The notes: a model not told the origin generated them from the sequence alone. A stretch of 64,000 nt of DNA from Hydractinia symbiolongicarpus (GCF_029227915.1 NC_079876.1:17484001-17548000); one strand, 5' to 3'; counted from the first letter of the stretch, positions 43,073 to 54,365 are shown. Numbers and translations: made by a program.

Positions 43073-43277
43073 TTTGGCTGCTAGATATGATGTTCTAGTC
43101 TATTAATTTTTGTACGTGTGGGTTCTCCTTTGAAGATGATTAGGGGGGCAACTTGTTTTTGCCAGCTAATGTTTTCAAGTTGTGCAGACACAAGGGAAAT
43201 GCATATAATACGAAAGATGTCCTTACTTTGATCGCGAAAATACCTCACCTGCAATAACTCCAACAATTCTGCTGTCA

Positions 43278-43349
43278 GCGTCGGTGGTGTAAAGGTTAGC
43301 ATTGTTGCCTTCCAAGCAATAGATCCGGGTTCGATTCCCGGCCGACGCA
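43278..43349 (+). tRNA. tRNA-Gly(UCC), type A
   Basis: Exact consensus. Confidence 0.9.
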
Positions 43350-43555
43350 TTTGGCTGCTAGACTACATGTTCTAGTCTATTAAATTCGGTACGGGTCGTT
43401 TCTACTTTGAAGGTGATTAGGAGGGCAAATTTTGTTTGGACAGTTAATGTTTTCAAGTTGTGAAAACACAAGGGAAGTGCATATAATTTGAAAGATGCCC
43501 TTATTTTGATCGCGAAGGTACCTTACCTGCAATACCTCCAACAATTTTGCTGCCA

Positions 43556-43626
43556 CCGGCGGTGGTGTAAAGGTTAGTATTGTTGCCTTCCAAGCAATAT
43601 ATCCGGTTTCGATTCCGGCCGACCCA
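43556..43626 (+). pseudogene. tRNA-Gly-like body, type D
   Basis: Type D, variable loop ATAT. Confidence 0.75.
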
Positions 43627-43831
43627 TTTGGCTGCTTGTTTTGATGTTCTAGTCTATTAAATTGTGTACGTGTGGGTTCTCCTTTGAAGATGATTAGGAG
43701 GGCAACTTGTTTTTGCCAGAAAATATTTTCAAGTTATGAACACACAAGGGAAATCCATATAATTCTAAAGATGCCCTTATTTTGATCGCGAAAGTACCTT
43801 ACCTGTAATAACTCCAACAATTCTTCTGTCA

Positions 43832-43903
43832 GCGTCGGTGGTGTAAAGGTTAGCATTGTTGCCTTCCAAGCAATAGATCCGGGTTCGATTCCCGGCCGAC
43901 GCA
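43832..43903 (+). tRNA. tRNA-Gly(UCC), type A
   Basis: Exact consensus. Confidence 0.9.
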
Positions 43904-44108
43904 TTTCGCTACTAGATTACAAGTTCTAGTCTATTAAATTCCGGACGTGTCGTTTCTACTTTGAAGATGATTAGGAGGGCAACTTGTTTTTTCCAGGAAA
44001 TGTTTTCAAGTGGTGAAGACACAAGCAAAATGCATATAATACGAAATATGTCCTTACTTTGATCGCGAAAGTACCTTAACTGCAATAACTCCAACAATTC
44101 TTCTGTCA

Positions 44109-44180
44109 GCGTCGGTGGTGTAAAGGTTAGCATTGTTGCCTTCCAAGGAATAGATCCGGGTTCGATTCCCGGCCGACGCA
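44109..44180 (+). tRNA. tRNA-Gly(UCC), A-like
   Basis: C40G leaves a G30-G40 mismatch. Confidence 0.55.
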
Positions 44181-44386
44181 TTTCGCTGCTAGATTACATG
44201 TTCTAGTCTATTAAATTCAGTACGTGTCGTTTCTACTTTGAAGGTGATTAGCAGGGCAAATATTGTTTGGACAGTTAATGTTTTCAAGTTGTGAAAACAC
44301 AAGGGAAATGCATATAATACGAAGGATACCCTTATTTTGATCGCGAAAGTGCCTTACCTGCAATACCTCCAACAATTCTGCTGTCA

Positions 44387-44458
44387 GCGTCGGTGGTGTA
44401 AAAGTTATTATTTTTGTCTTCCAAGCAATAGATCCTGGTTCACTTCCCAGTTGACGCA
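44387..44458 (+). pseudogene. tRNA-Gly-like body, type E
   Basis: Type E, no private change. Confidence 0.75.
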
Positions 44459-44663
44459 TTTGGCTGCTAGATATGATGTTCTAGTCTAATAATTTTTGTA
44501 CGTGTGGGTTCTCCTTTGAAGATGATTAGGGGGGCAACTTGTTTTTGCCAGCTAATGTTTTCAAGTTGTGCAGACACAAGGGAAATGCATATAATACGAA
44601 AGATGTCCTTACTTTGATCGCGAAAATACCTTACCTGCAATAACTCCAACAATTCTGCTGTCA

Positions 44664-44735
44664 GCGTCGGTGGTGTAAAGGTTAGCATTGTTGCCTTCCA
44701 AGCAATAGATCCGGGTTCGATTCCCGGCCGACGCA
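44664..44735 (+). tRNA. tRNA-Gly(UCC), type A
   Basis: Exact consensus. Confidence 0.9.
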
Positions 44736-44941
44736 TTTGGCTGCTAGACTACATGTTCTAGTCTATTAAATTCGGTACGTGTCGTTTCTACTTTGAAGGT
44801 GATTAGGAGGGCAAATTTTGTTTGGACAGTTAATGTTTTCAAGTTGTGAAGACACAAGGGAAGTGCATATAATACGAAAGATGCCCTTATTTTGATCGCG
44901 AAAGTACCTTACCCGCAATAACTCCAATAATTCCGCTACCA

Positions 44942-45012
44942 CCGGCGGTTGTGTAAAGGTTAGTATTGTTGCCTTCCAAGCAATAGATCCGGTTTTGACT
45001 CCGGCCAACCCA
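44942..45012 (+). pseudogene. tRNA-Gly-like body, type D
   Basis: Type D with CGGTTGTG and 3' end CCAACCC. Confidence 0.75.
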
Positions 45013-45216
45013 TTTGGCTGCTTGTTTTGATGTTCTAGTCTATTAAATTGTGTACGTGTCGGTTCTCCTTTGAAGATGATTAGGAGGGCAACTTGTTTTT
45101 GCCAGAAAATATTTTCAAGTTATGAAGACACACGGGAAATGCATATAATACGAAAGATGTCCTTACTTTGATCGCAAAATACCTTACCTGCAATAACTCC
45201 AGCAATTCTTCTGTCA

Positions 45217-45288
45217 GCGTCGGTGGTGTAAAGGTTAGCATTGTTGCTTTCCAAGCAATAGATCCGGGTTCGATTCCCGGCCGACGCA
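45217..45288 (+). tRNA. tRNA-Gly(UCC), A-like
   Basis: C32T only. Confidence 0.82.
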
Positions 45289-45494
45289 TTTCGCTGCTAG
45301 ATTACATGTTCTAGTCTATTAATTTCAGTTCGTGTCGTTTCTACTTTGAAGGTGATTAGCAGGGCAAATTTTCTTTGGACAGTTAATGTTTTCAAGTTGT
45401 GAAGACACAAGGGAAATGCATATAATACGAAGGATGCCCTTATTTTGATCGCGAAAGTGCCTTACCTGCAATACCTCCAACAATTTTGCTGTCA

Positions 45495-45566
45495 GCGTCG
45501 GTGGTGTAAATGTTATTATTTTTGTCTTCCAAGCAATAGATCCGGGTTCACTTCCCAGTTGACGCA
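45495..45566 (+). pseudogene. tRNA-Gly-like body, type E
   Basis: Type E with D-loop AAATGTTA and CCGGGTTCACTTCCCAG. Confidence 0.75.
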
Positions 45567-45771
45567 TTTGGCTGCTAGATATGATGTTCTAGACGATTAA
45601 ATTCTGTACGTGTGGGTTCTCCTTTGAAGATGATTAGGGGGGCAACTTGTTTTTGCCAGCTAATGTTTTCAAGTTGTGCAGACACAAGGGAAATGCATAT
45701 AATACGAAAGATGTCCTTACTTTGATCGCGAAAATACCTTACCTGCAATAACTCCAACAACTCTGCTGTCA

Positions 45772-45843
45772 GCGTCGGTGGTGTAAAGGTTAGCATTGTT
45801 GCCTTCCAAGCAATAGATCTCGATTCGATTCCCTGCGGACGCA
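45772..45843 (+). tRNA. tRNA-Gly(UCC)-like, type B variant
   Basis: T-arm CTCGATTCGATTCCCTG with stem mismatches. Confidence 0.4.
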
Positions 45844-46048
45844 TTTGGCGGCTAGATTACATGTTCTAGTCTATTAAATTCCGTACGTGTGGTTTCTGCT
45901 TTGAAGGTGATTAGGAGGGAAAATTTTTTTGGACAGTTAATGTTTTCAAGTTGTGAAGACACAAAAGAAATGCATGTAATACGAAAGATGCCCTTATTTT
46001 GATCGCAAAAGTACCTTACCTGTAATAACTCCAACAATTATCCTGTCA

Positions 46049-46120
46049 GCGTCGGTGGTGTAAAGGTAAGCATTGTTGCCTTCCAAGCAATAGATCCGGG
46101 TTCGATTCCCGGCCGACGCA
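46049..46120 (+). tRNA. tRNA-Gly(UCC), A-like
   Basis: One D-loop change (GGTAAGC). Confidence 0.75.
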
Positions 46121-46325
46121 TTTGGCTGCTAGACTACATGTTCAGTCTATTAAATTCAGTACGTGTCGTTTCTTCTTTGAAGGTGATTAGGAGGGCAAAT
46201 TTTGTTTGGACAGTTAATGTTTTCAAGTTGTGAAAACACAAGGGAAGTGCATATAATACAAAAGATGCCCTTATTTTGATCGCGAAAGTACGTTACCTGC
46301 AATAACTCCAACAATTCTGCTGCCA

Positions 46326-46396
46326 CCGGCGGTGGTGTAAAGGTTAGTATTGTTGCCTTCCAAGCATTAGATCCGGTTTCGACTCCGGCCGACCCA
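46326..46396 (+). pseudogene. tRNA-Gly-like body, type D
   Basis: Type D with GCATTAGAT and T-loop TTCGACT. Confidence 0.75.
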
Positions 46397-46602
46397 TTTG
46401 GCTGCTTGTTTTGATGTTCTAGTCTATTAAATTGTGTACGTGTGGGTTCTCCTTTGAAGATGATTAGGAGGGCAAATATTGTTTGGACAGTTAATGTTTT
46501 CAAGTTGTGAAGACACAAGGGAAATGCATATAATACGAAGGATGTCCTCACTTTGATCGCGAAAGTAGCTTACCTGCAATAACTCCAACAATACTTTTGT
46601 CA

Positions 46603-46674
46603 GCGTCGGTGGTGTAAAGGTTAGCATTGTTGCCTTCCAAGCAATAGATCCGGGTTCGGTTCCCGGCCGACGCA
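46603..46674 (+). tRNA. tRNA-Gly(UCC)-like, type I
   Basis: A58G (T-loop TTCGGTT) hits the B box and the T54-A58 contact; rest consensus. First type I copy. Confidence 0.5.
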
Positions 46675-46880
46675 TTTCGCTGCTAGATTACATGTTCTAG
46701 TCTGTTAAATTGAGTACGTGTCGTTTCTACTTGGAAGGAGATTAGCAGGGCAAATATTGTTTGGACAGTTAATGTTTTCAAGTTGTGAAGACACAAGGGA
46801 AATGCATATAATACGAAGGATGCCCTTATTTTGATCGCGAAAGTGCCTTACCTGCAATACCTCCAACAATTCTGCTGTCA

Positions 46881-46952
46881 GCGTCGGTGGTGTAAAAGTT
46901 ATTATTTTTATCTTCCAAGCAATAGATCCTGGTTCACTTCCCAGTTGACGCA
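46881..46952 (+). pseudogene. tRNA-Gly-like body, type E
   Basis: Type E with anticodon stem TTTAT. Confidence 0.75.
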
Positions 46953-47157
46953 TTTGGCTGCTAGATATGATGTTTTAGTCTATTAAATTCAGTACGTGTC
47001 GTTTCTACTTTGAAGATGATTAGGAGGGCAACTTGTTTTTGCCAGCTAATGTTTTCAAGTTATGCAGACACAAGGGAAATGCATATAATACGAAAGATGT
47101 CCTTACTTTGATCGCGAAAATACCTTACCTGCAATAACTCCAACAATTCTGCTGTCA

Positions 47158-47229
47158 GCGTCGGTGGTGTAAAGGTTAGCATTGTTGCCTTCCAAGCAAT
47201 AGATCCGGGTTCGATTCCCGGCCGACGCA
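47158..47229 (+). tRNA. tRNA-Gly(UCC), type A
   Basis: Exact consensus. Confidence 0.9.
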
Positions 47230-47435
47230 TTTGGCTGCTAGACTACATGTTCTAGTCTATTAAATTCAGTACGTGTCGTTTCTACTTTGAAGGTGATTAG
47301 GAGGACAAATTTTGTTTGGACAGTTAATGTTTTCAAGTTGTGAAAACACAAGGGAAGTGCATATAATACGAAAGATGCCCTTATTTTGATCGCGAAAGTA
47401 CATTACCTGCAATAACTCCAACAATTCTTCTGTCA

Positions 47436-47507
47436 GCGTCGGTGGTGTAAAGGTTAGCATTGTTGCCTTCCAAGCAATAGATCCGGGTTCGATTCCCAGC
47501 CGACGCA
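47436..47507 (+). tRNA. tRNA-Gly(UCC), A-like
   Basis: T-stem 3' strand CCCAG, one C-A mismatch. Confidence 0.65.
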
Positions 47508-47713
47508 TTTCGCTGCTAGATTACATGTTCTAGTCTATTAAATTCAGTACGTGTCGTTTCTACTTTGAAGGTGAGTAGCATGGCAAGTATTGTTTGGACA
47601 GTTAATGTTTTCAAGTTGTGAAGACACAAGGGAAATGCATATAATTCTAAAGATGCCCTTATTTTGATCGCGAAAGTGCCTTACCTGCAATACCTCCAAC
47701 AATTCTGCTGTCA

Positions 47714-47785
47714 GCGTCGGTGGTGTAAAAGTTATTATTTTTGTCTTCCAAGCAATAGATTCTGGTTCACTTCCCACTTGACGCA
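47714..47785 (+). pseudogene. tRNA-Gly-like body, type E
   Basis: Type E with GATTCTGG and CTTGACGC. Confidence 0.75.
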
Positions 47786-47991
47786 TTTGGCTGCTAGATA
47801 TGATGCTCTAGTCTATTAAATTCTGTACGTGTGGGTTCTCCTTTGAAGGTGATTAGGAGGGCAAATATTGTTTGGACAGTTAATGTTTTCAAGTTGTGAA
47901 GACACAAGGGAAATGCATATAATACGAAGGATGTCCTCACTTTGATCGCGAAAGTAGCTTACCTGCAATAACTCCAACAAAACTTTTGTCA

Positions 47992-48063
47992 GCGTCGGTG
48001 GTGTAAAGGTTAGCATTGTTGCCTTCCAAGCAATAGATCCGGGTTCGGTTCCCGGCCGACGCA
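47992..48063 (+). tRNA. tRNA-Gly(UCC)-like, type I
   Basis: Type I, no private change. Confidence 0.5.
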
Positions 48064-48269
48064 TTTCGCTGCTAGATTACATGTTCTAGTCTGTTAAATT
48101 GAGTACCTGTCGTTTCTACTTTGAAGGTGATTAGCAGGGCAAATATTGTTTGGACAGTTAATGTTTTCAAGTTGTGAAGACACAAGGGAAATGCATATAG
48201 TACGAAGGATGCCCTTATTTTGATCGCGAAAGTGCCTTACCTGCAATACATCCAACAATTCTGCTGTCA

Positions 48270-48341
48270 GCGTCGGTGGTGTAAAAGTTATTATTTTTGT
48301 CTTCCAAGCAATAGATCCTGGTTCACTTCCCAGTTGACGCA
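48270..48341 (+). pseudogene. tRNA-Gly-like body, type E
   Basis: Type E, no private change. Confidence 0.75.
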
Positions 48342-48547
48342 TTTGGCTGCTAGATATGATGTTTTAGTCTATTAAATTCAGTACGTGTCGTTTCTACTTT
48401 GAAGGTGAGTAGCATGGCAAATATTGTTTGGACAGTTAATGTTTTCAAGTTGTGAAGACACAAGGGAAATGCATATAATACGAAGAATAACCTTATTTTG
48501 ATCGCGAAAGTACCTTACCTGCAATAACTCCAACAATTCTGCTGTCA

Positions 48548-48619
48548 GCGTCGGTGGTGTAAAGATTAGCATTGTGGCCTTCCAAGCAATAGATCCGGGT
48601 TCGATTCCCGGCCGACGCA
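48548..48619 (+). tRNA. tRNA-Gly(UCC)-like, type H
   Basis: G19A and G29-A41 mismatch; T5 run 41 nt downstream. Confidence 0.45.
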
Positions 48620-48659
48620 TTTGGCTGTTAGATTTCATGTTCTAGTCTATTAAATTCAG

Positions 48660-48664
48660 TTTTT
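48660..48664 (+). terminator. Representative T5 run in second-family spacer
   Basis: TTTTT starts 41 nt after the body ending at 48619, in the CAGTTTTTGTGG form of the spacer. It is the nearest run of four or more T downstream. Most first-family spacers have TACGTG here and no T4 for about 84-101 nt. Pol III usually stops at T4-T6, so this is a candidate terminator. Confidence 0.45.
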
Positions 48665-48823
48665 GTGGTTCCTACTTAAAAGATGATTAGGAGGACAAAT
48701 TTTTTTGACACTTATTGTTTTCAAGCTGTGAAGACACAAGGGAAATGCGTATAATACGAAGAATACCCTTATCTTGATCGTGAAAGTACCTTACCTGCAA
48801 TAACTCCAACAATTTTGCTGTCA

Positions 48824-48895
48824 GCGTCGGTGGTGTAAAGATTAGCATTGTGGCCTTCCAAGCAATAGATCCGGTTTCGATTCCCGGCCGACGCA
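48824..48895 (+). tRNA. tRNA-Gly(UCC)-like, type H
   Basis: Type H with G19A and T-stem CCGGT. Confidence 0.4.
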
Positions 48896-49100
48896 TTTGG
48901 CTGTTAGATTTCATGTTCTAGTCTATTAAATTCAGTTTTTGTGGTTCCTACTTAAAAGATGATTAGGAGGACAAATTTTTTTTGACACTTATTGTTTTCA
49001 AGTTGTGAAGACACAAGGGAAATGCATATAATTCTAAAGATGCCCTTATTTTGATCGCGAAAGTGCCTTACCTGCAATACCTCCAACAATTCTGCTGTCA

Positions 49101-49172
49101 GCGTCGGTGGTGTAAAAGTTATTATTTTTGTCTTCCAAGCAATAGATTCTGGTTCACTTCCCACTTGACGCA
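49101..49172 (+). pseudogene. tRNA-Gly-like body, type E
   Basis: Type E, GATTCTGG and CTTGACGC form. Confidence 0.75.
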
Positions 49173-49378
49173 TTTGGCTGCTAGATATGATGTTCTAGTC
49201 TATTAAATTCTGTACGTGTGGGTTCTCCTTTGAAGGTGATTAGGAGGGCAAATATTGTTTGGACAGTTAATGTTTTCAAGTTGTGAAGACACAAGGGAAA
49301 TGCATATAATACGAAGGATGTCCTCACTTTGATCGCGAAAGTAGCTTACCTGCAATAACTCCAACAATACTTTTGTCA

Positions 49379-49450
49379 GCGTCGGTGGTGTAAAGGTTAG
49401 CATTGTTGCCTTCCAAGCAATAGATCCGGGTTTGGTTCCCGGCCGACGCA
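49379..49450 (+). tRNA. tRNA-Gly(UCC)-like, type I
   Basis: Type I plus C56T. Confidence 0.42.
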
Positions 49451-49655
49451 TTTCGCTGCTAGATTACATGTTCTAGTCTGTTAAATTGAGTACGTGTCGT
49501 TTCTACTTTGAAGATGATTAGGAGGGCATCTAGTTTTTGCCAGAAAATATTTTCAAGTTGTGAAGACACAAGGGAAATGCATATAATTCTAAAGATGCCC
49601 TTATTTTGATCGCGAAAGTACCTTACCTGTAATAACTCCAACAATACTTCTGTCA

Positions 49656-49727
49656 GCGTCGGTGGTGTAAAGGTTAGCATTGTTGCCTTCCAAACAATAG
49701 ATCCGGGTTCGATTCCCAACCGACGCA
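49656..49727 (+). tRNA. tRNA-Gly(UCC), degenerate A-like
   Basis: G39A (C31-A39 mismatch) and T-stem CCCAA. Confidence 0.42.
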
Positions 49728-49932
49728 TTTGGCTGTTAGATTTCATGTTCTAGTCTATTAAATTCAGTTTTTGTGGTTCCTACTTAAAAGATGATTAGGA
49801 GGACAAATTTTTTTTGACACTTATTGTTTTCAAGTTGTGAAGACACAAGGGAAATACATATAATTCTAAAGATGCCCTTATTTTGATCGCGAAAGTACCT
49901 TACCTGTAATAACTCCAACAATACTTCTGCAA

Positions 49933-50004
49933 GCGTCGGTGGTGTAAAGGTTAGCATTGTTGCCTTCCAAGCAATAGATCGGGGTTCGATTCCCGGCCGA
50001 CGCA
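49933..50004 (+). tRNA. tRNA-Gly(UCC), A-like
   Basis: T-stem CGGGG, one G-G mismatch; upstream TGCA instead of TGTCA. Confidence 0.6.
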
Positions 50005-50209
50005 TTTCGCTACTAGTTTACATGTTCTAGTCTATTAAATTCAGTACGTGTCGTTTCTACTTTGAAGATGATTAGGAGGGCAACTTGTTTTTGCCAGGAA
50101 ATGTTTTCAAGTTGTGAAGACACAAGGGAAATGCATATAATACGAAAGATGTCCTTACTTTGATCGCGAAAGTACCTTACCTGCAATAACTCCAACAGTT
50201 CTGCTGCCA

Positions 50210-50280
50210 CCGGCGGTGGTGTAAAGGTTAGTATTGTTGCCTTCCAAGCAATAGATCCGGTTTCGATTCTGGCCGACCCA
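50210..50280 (+). pseudogene. tRNA-Gly-like body, type D
   Basis: Type D with T-stem 3' strand TCTGG. Confidence 0.75.
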
Positions 50281-50484
50281 TTTAGCTGCTTGTTTTGATG
50301 TTCTAGTCTATTAAATTGTGTACGTGTGGGTTCTCATTCGAAGATGATTAGGAGGGCAACTTGTTTTTGCCAGTGAAAATTTTCAAGTTGTGAAGACACA
50401 AGGGAAATTCATATAATACGAAAGATGTCCTTACCTTGATCGCGAAAGTACCTTGCCTGCAAAACTCCAACAATTCTGCTGTCA

Positions 50485-50556
50485 GCGTCGGTGGTGTAAA
50501 GATTAGCATTGTGGCTTTCCAAGCAATAGATCCGGGTTCGATTCCCGGCCGACGCA
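50485..50556 (+). tRNA. tRNA-Gly(UCC)-like, type H
   Basis: Type H with G19A and C32T. Confidence 0.43.
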
Positions 50557-50761
50557 TTTGGCTGTTAGATTTCATGTTCTAGTCTATTAAATTCAGCTTT
50601 TGTGGTTCCTACTTAAAAGATGATTAGGAGGACAAATTTTTTTTGACACTTATTGTTTTCAAGTTGTGAAGACACAAGGGAAATGCATATAATTCTAAAG
50701 ATGTCCTCACTTTGATCGCGAAAGTACCTTACCTGCAATAACTCCAACAATACTTTTGTCA

Positions 50762-50833
50762 GCGTCGGTGGTGTAAAGGTTAGCATTGTTGCCTTCCAAG
50801 CAATAGATCCGGGTTCGGTTCCCGGCCGACGCA
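50762..50833 (+). tRNA. tRNA-Gly(UCC)-like, type I
   Basis: Type I, no private change. Confidence 0.5.
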
Positions 50834-51039
50834 TTTCGCTGCTAGATTACATGTTCTAGTCTGTTAAATTCAGTACTTGTAGTTTCTACTTTGAAGGTGA
50901 TTAGCAGGGCAAATATTGTTTGGACAGTTGATGTTTTCAAGTTGTGAAGACACAAGGGAAATGCATATAATACGAAGGATGCCCTTATTTTGATCGCAAA
51001 AGTGCCTTACCTGCAATACCTCCAACAATTCTGCTGTCA

Positions 51040-51111
51040 GCGTCGGTGGTGTAAAAGTTATTATTTTTTTCTTCCAAGCAATAGATCCTGGTTCACTTCC
51101 CAGTTGACGCA
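51040..51111 (+). pseudogene. tRNA-Gly-like body, type E
   Basis: Type E in which the internal T run is lengthened to T7. Confidence 0.78.
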
Positions 51112-51316
51112 TTTGGCTGCTAGATATGATGTTCTAGTCTATTAAATTCTGTACGTGTCGGTTCTCCTTTGAAGATGATTAGGAGTGCAACTTGTTTTTG
51201 CCAGAAAATATTTTCAAGTTGTGAAGACACAAGGGAAATGCATATAATACGAAAGATGTCCTTACTGTGATCGCGAAAGTACCTTACCTGCAATAACTCC
51301 AACAATTCTGCTGTCA

Positions 51317-51388
51317 GCGTCGGTGGTGTAAAGATTAGCATTGTGGCCTTCCAAGCAATAGATCCGGGTTCGATTCCCGGCCGACGCA
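51317..51388 (+). tRNA. tRNA-Gly(UCC)-like, type H
   Basis: Type H with G19A. Confidence 0.45.
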
Positions 51389-51593
51389 TTTGGCTGTTAG
51401 ATTTCATGTTCTAGTCTATTAAATTCAGTTTTTGTGGTTCCTACTTAAAAGATGATTAGGAGGACAAATTTTTTTTGACACTTATTGTTTTCAAGTTGTG
51501 AAGACACAAGGGAAATGCATATAATTCTAAAGATGCCCTTATTTTGATCGCGAAAGTACCTTACCTGTAATAACTCCAACAATACTTCTGTCA

Positions 51594-51665
51594 GCGTCGG
51601 TGGTGTAAAGGTTAGCATTGTTGCCATCCAAGCAATAGATCCGGGTTCGATTCCCGGCCGACGCA
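51594..51665 (+). tRNA. tRNA-Gly(UCC), A-like with A33
   Basis: Loop CATCCAA: the near-invariant T33 is A; all stems perfect. Confidence 0.5.
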
Positions 51666-51870
51666 TTTCGCTACTAGATTACATGTTTTAGTCTATTAAA
51701 TTCAGTACGTGTCGTTTCTACTTTGAAGATGATTAGGAGGGCAACTTGTTTTGGCCAGGAAATGCTTCCAAGTTGTGATGACACAAGGGAAATGCATATA
51801 ATACGAAAGATGTCCTTACTTTGATCGCGAAAGTACCTTACCTGCAATAACTCCAACAATTCTGCTGTCA

Positions 51871-51942
51871 GCGTCGGTGGTGTAAAAGTTAGCATTGTGG
51901 CCTTCCAAGCAATAGATCCGGGTGCGATTCCCGGGCGACGCA
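51871..51942 (+). tRNA. tRNA-Gly(UCC)-like, type H
   Basis: Type H with D-loop AAAAG, T55G and acceptor GCGACGC. Confidence 0.38.
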
Positions 51943-52148
51943 TTTGGCTGTTAGATATCATGTTCTAGTCTATTAAATTCAGTACATGTTGTTTCTACTT
52001 TGAAGGTGATTAGGAGGGCAAATTTTGTTTGGACAGTTAATGTTTTCAAGTTGTGAAAACACAAGGGAAGTGCATATAATACGAAAGATGCCCTTATTTT
52101 GATCGCAAAAGTACCTTACCTGCAATAACTCCAACAATTCTGCTGTCA

Positions 52149-52220
52149 GCGTCGGTGGTGTAAAGATTAGCATTGTTGCCTTCCAAGCAATAGATCCGGG
52201 TTCGATTCCCGGCCGACGCA
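52149..52220 (+). tRNA. tRNA-Gly(UCC), A-like
   Basis: G19A only. Confidence 0.6.
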
Positions 52221-52426
52221 TTTCGCTGCTAGATTACATGTTCTAGTCTATTAAATTCAGTACGTGTCGTTTCTACTTTGAAGGTGAGTAGCAGGGCAAA
52301 TATTGTTTGGACAGTTAATGTTTTCAAGTTGTGAAGACACAAGGGAAATGCATATAATACGAAGAATACCCTTATTTTGATCGCGAAAGTACCTTACCTG
52401 CAATAACTCCAACAATTCTGCTGTCA

Positions 52427-52498
52427 TCGTCGGTGGTGTAAAGATTAGCATTGTGGCCTTCCAAGCAATAGATCCGGGTTCGATTCCCGGCCGACGCA
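52427..52498 (+). tRNA. tRNA-Gly(UCC)-like, type H
   Basis: Type H with G19A and G1T, opening the first acceptor pair. Confidence 0.4.
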
Positions 52499-52703
52499 TT
52501 TGGCTGTTAGATTTCATGTTCTAGTCTATTAAATTCAGTTTTTGTGGTTCCTACTTAAAAGATGATTAGGAGGACAAATTTTTTTTGACACTTATTGTTT
52601 TCAAGTTGTGAAGACACAAGGGAAATGCATATAATTCTAAAGATGCCCTTATTTTGATCGCGAAAGTGCCTTACCTGCAATACCTCCAACAATTCTGCTG
52701 TCA

Positions 52704-52775
52704 GCGTCGGTGGTGTAAAAGTTATTATTTTTGTCTTCCAAGCAATAGATTCTGGTTCACTTCCCACTTGACGCA
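52704..52775 (+). pseudogene. tRNA-Gly-like body, type E
   Basis: Type E, GATTCTGG and CTTGACGC form. Confidence 0.75.
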
Positions 52776-52980
52776 TTTGGCTGCTAGATATGATGTTCTA
52801 GTCTATAAATTCTGTACGTGTGGGTTCTCCTTTGAAGGTGATTAGGAGGGCAAATATTGTTTGGACAGTTAATGTTTTCAAGTTGTGAAGACACAAGGGA
52901 AATGCATATAATACGAAGGATGTCCTCACTTTGATCGCGAAAGTAACTTACCTGCAATAACTCCAACAATACTTTTGTCA

Positions 52981-53052
52981 GCGTCGGTGGTGTAAAGGTT
53001 AGCATTGTTGCCTTCCAAGCAATAGATCCGGGTTCGGTTCCCGGCCGACGCA
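52981..53052 (+). tRNA. tRNA-Gly(UCC)-like, type I
   Basis: Type I, no private change. Confidence 0.5.
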
Positions 53053-53258
53053 TTTCGCTGCTAGATTACATGTTCTAGTCTGTTAAATTGAGTACGTGTC
53101 GTTTCTACTTTGAAGGTGATTAGCAGGGCAAATATTGTTTGGACAGTTAATGTTTTCAAGTTGTGAAGACACAAGGGAAATGCATATAATACGAAGGATG
53201 CCCTTATTTTGATCGCGAAAGTGCCTTACCTGCAATACCTCCAACAATTCTGCTGTCA

Positions 53259-53330
53259 GCGTCGGTGGTGTAAAAGTTATTATTTTTGTCTTCCAAGCAA
53301 TAGATCCTGGTTCACTTCCCAGTTGACGCA
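53259..53330 (+). pseudogene. tRNA-Gly-like body, type E
   Basis: Type E, no private change. Confidence 0.75.
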
Positions 53331-53535
53331 TTTGGCTGCTAGATATGATGTTTTAGTCTATTAAATTCAGTACGTGTCGTTTCTACTTTGAAGATGATTA
53401 GGAGGGCAACTTGTTTTTGCCAGAAATAATTTTCAAGTTGTGAAGACACAAGGGAAATGCATATAATACGAAAGATGTCCTTACTTTGATCGCGAAAGTA
53501 CCTTACCTGCAATACCTCCAACAATTCTGCTGTCA

Positions 53536-53607
53536 GCGTCGGTGGTGTAAAAGTTATTATTTTTGTCTTCCAAGCAATAGATCCTGGTTCACTTCCCAGT
53601 TGACGCA
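53536..53607 (+). pseudogene. tRNA-Gly-like body, type E
   Basis: Type E where the octamer partner at 55753 is type H; a local conversion. Confidence 0.75.
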
Positions 53608-53812
53608 TTTGGCTGTTAGATTTCATGTTCTAGTCTATTAAATTCAGTTTTTGTGGTTCCTACTTAAAAGATGATTAGGAGGACAAATTTTTTTTGACAC
53701 TTATTGTTTTCAAGTTGTGAAGACACAAGGGAAATGCATATAATTCTAAAGATGCCCTTATTTTGATCGCGAAAGTGCCTTACCTGCAATACTTCCAACA
53801 ATTCTGCTGTCA

Positions 53813-53884
53813 GCGTCGGTGGTGTAAAAGTTATTATTTTTGTCTTCCAAGCAATAGATTCTGGTTCACTTCCCACTTGACGCA
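53813..53884 (+). pseudogene. tRNA-Gly-like body, type E
   Basis: Type E, GATTCTGG form; third E body in a row. Confidence 0.75.
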
Positions 53885-54090
53885 TTTGGCTGCTAGATAT
53901 GATGTTCTAGTCTATTAAATTCTGTACGTGTGGGTTCTCCTTTGAAGGTGATTAGGAGGGCAAATATTGTTTGGACAGTTAATGTTTTCAAGTTGTGAAG
54001 ACACAAGGGAAATGCATATAATACGACAGATGTCCTTACTTTGATCGCGAAAGTACCTTACCTGCAATAACTCCAACAGTTCTGCTGCCA

Positions 54091-54161
54091 CCGGCGGTGG
54101 TGTAAAGGTTAGTATTGTTGCCTTCCAAGCAATAGATCCGGTTGCGATTCCGGCCGACCCA
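54091..54161 (+). pseudogene. tRNA-Gly-like body, type D
   Basis: Type D with T-loop change GGTTGCGATT. Confidence 0.75.
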
Positions 54162-54365
54162 TTTAGCTGCTTGTTTTGATGTTCTAGTCTATTAAATTGT
54201 GTACGTGTGGGTTCTCATTTGAAGATGATTAGGAGGGCAACTTGTTTTTGCCAGTAAATATTTTCAAGTTGTGAAGACACAAGGGAAATGCATATAATAC
54301 GAAAGATGTCCTTACCTTGATCGCGAAAGTACCTTGCCTGCAAAACTCCAACAATTCTGCTGTCA

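Larger units (their letters stand above)
39398..46048 (+). repeat. HOR block 7: about 1109-bp tetramers (E, A, D, A-like)
   Basis: E bodies at 40229 and 41338, A bodies at 40506 and 41615, D bodies at 40784 and 41893, and C32T bodies at 39951, 41060 and 42169 are each about 1109 bp apart. At 42447-42723 the unit is shortened to a dimer by a crossover inside a body. Confidence 0.8.
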
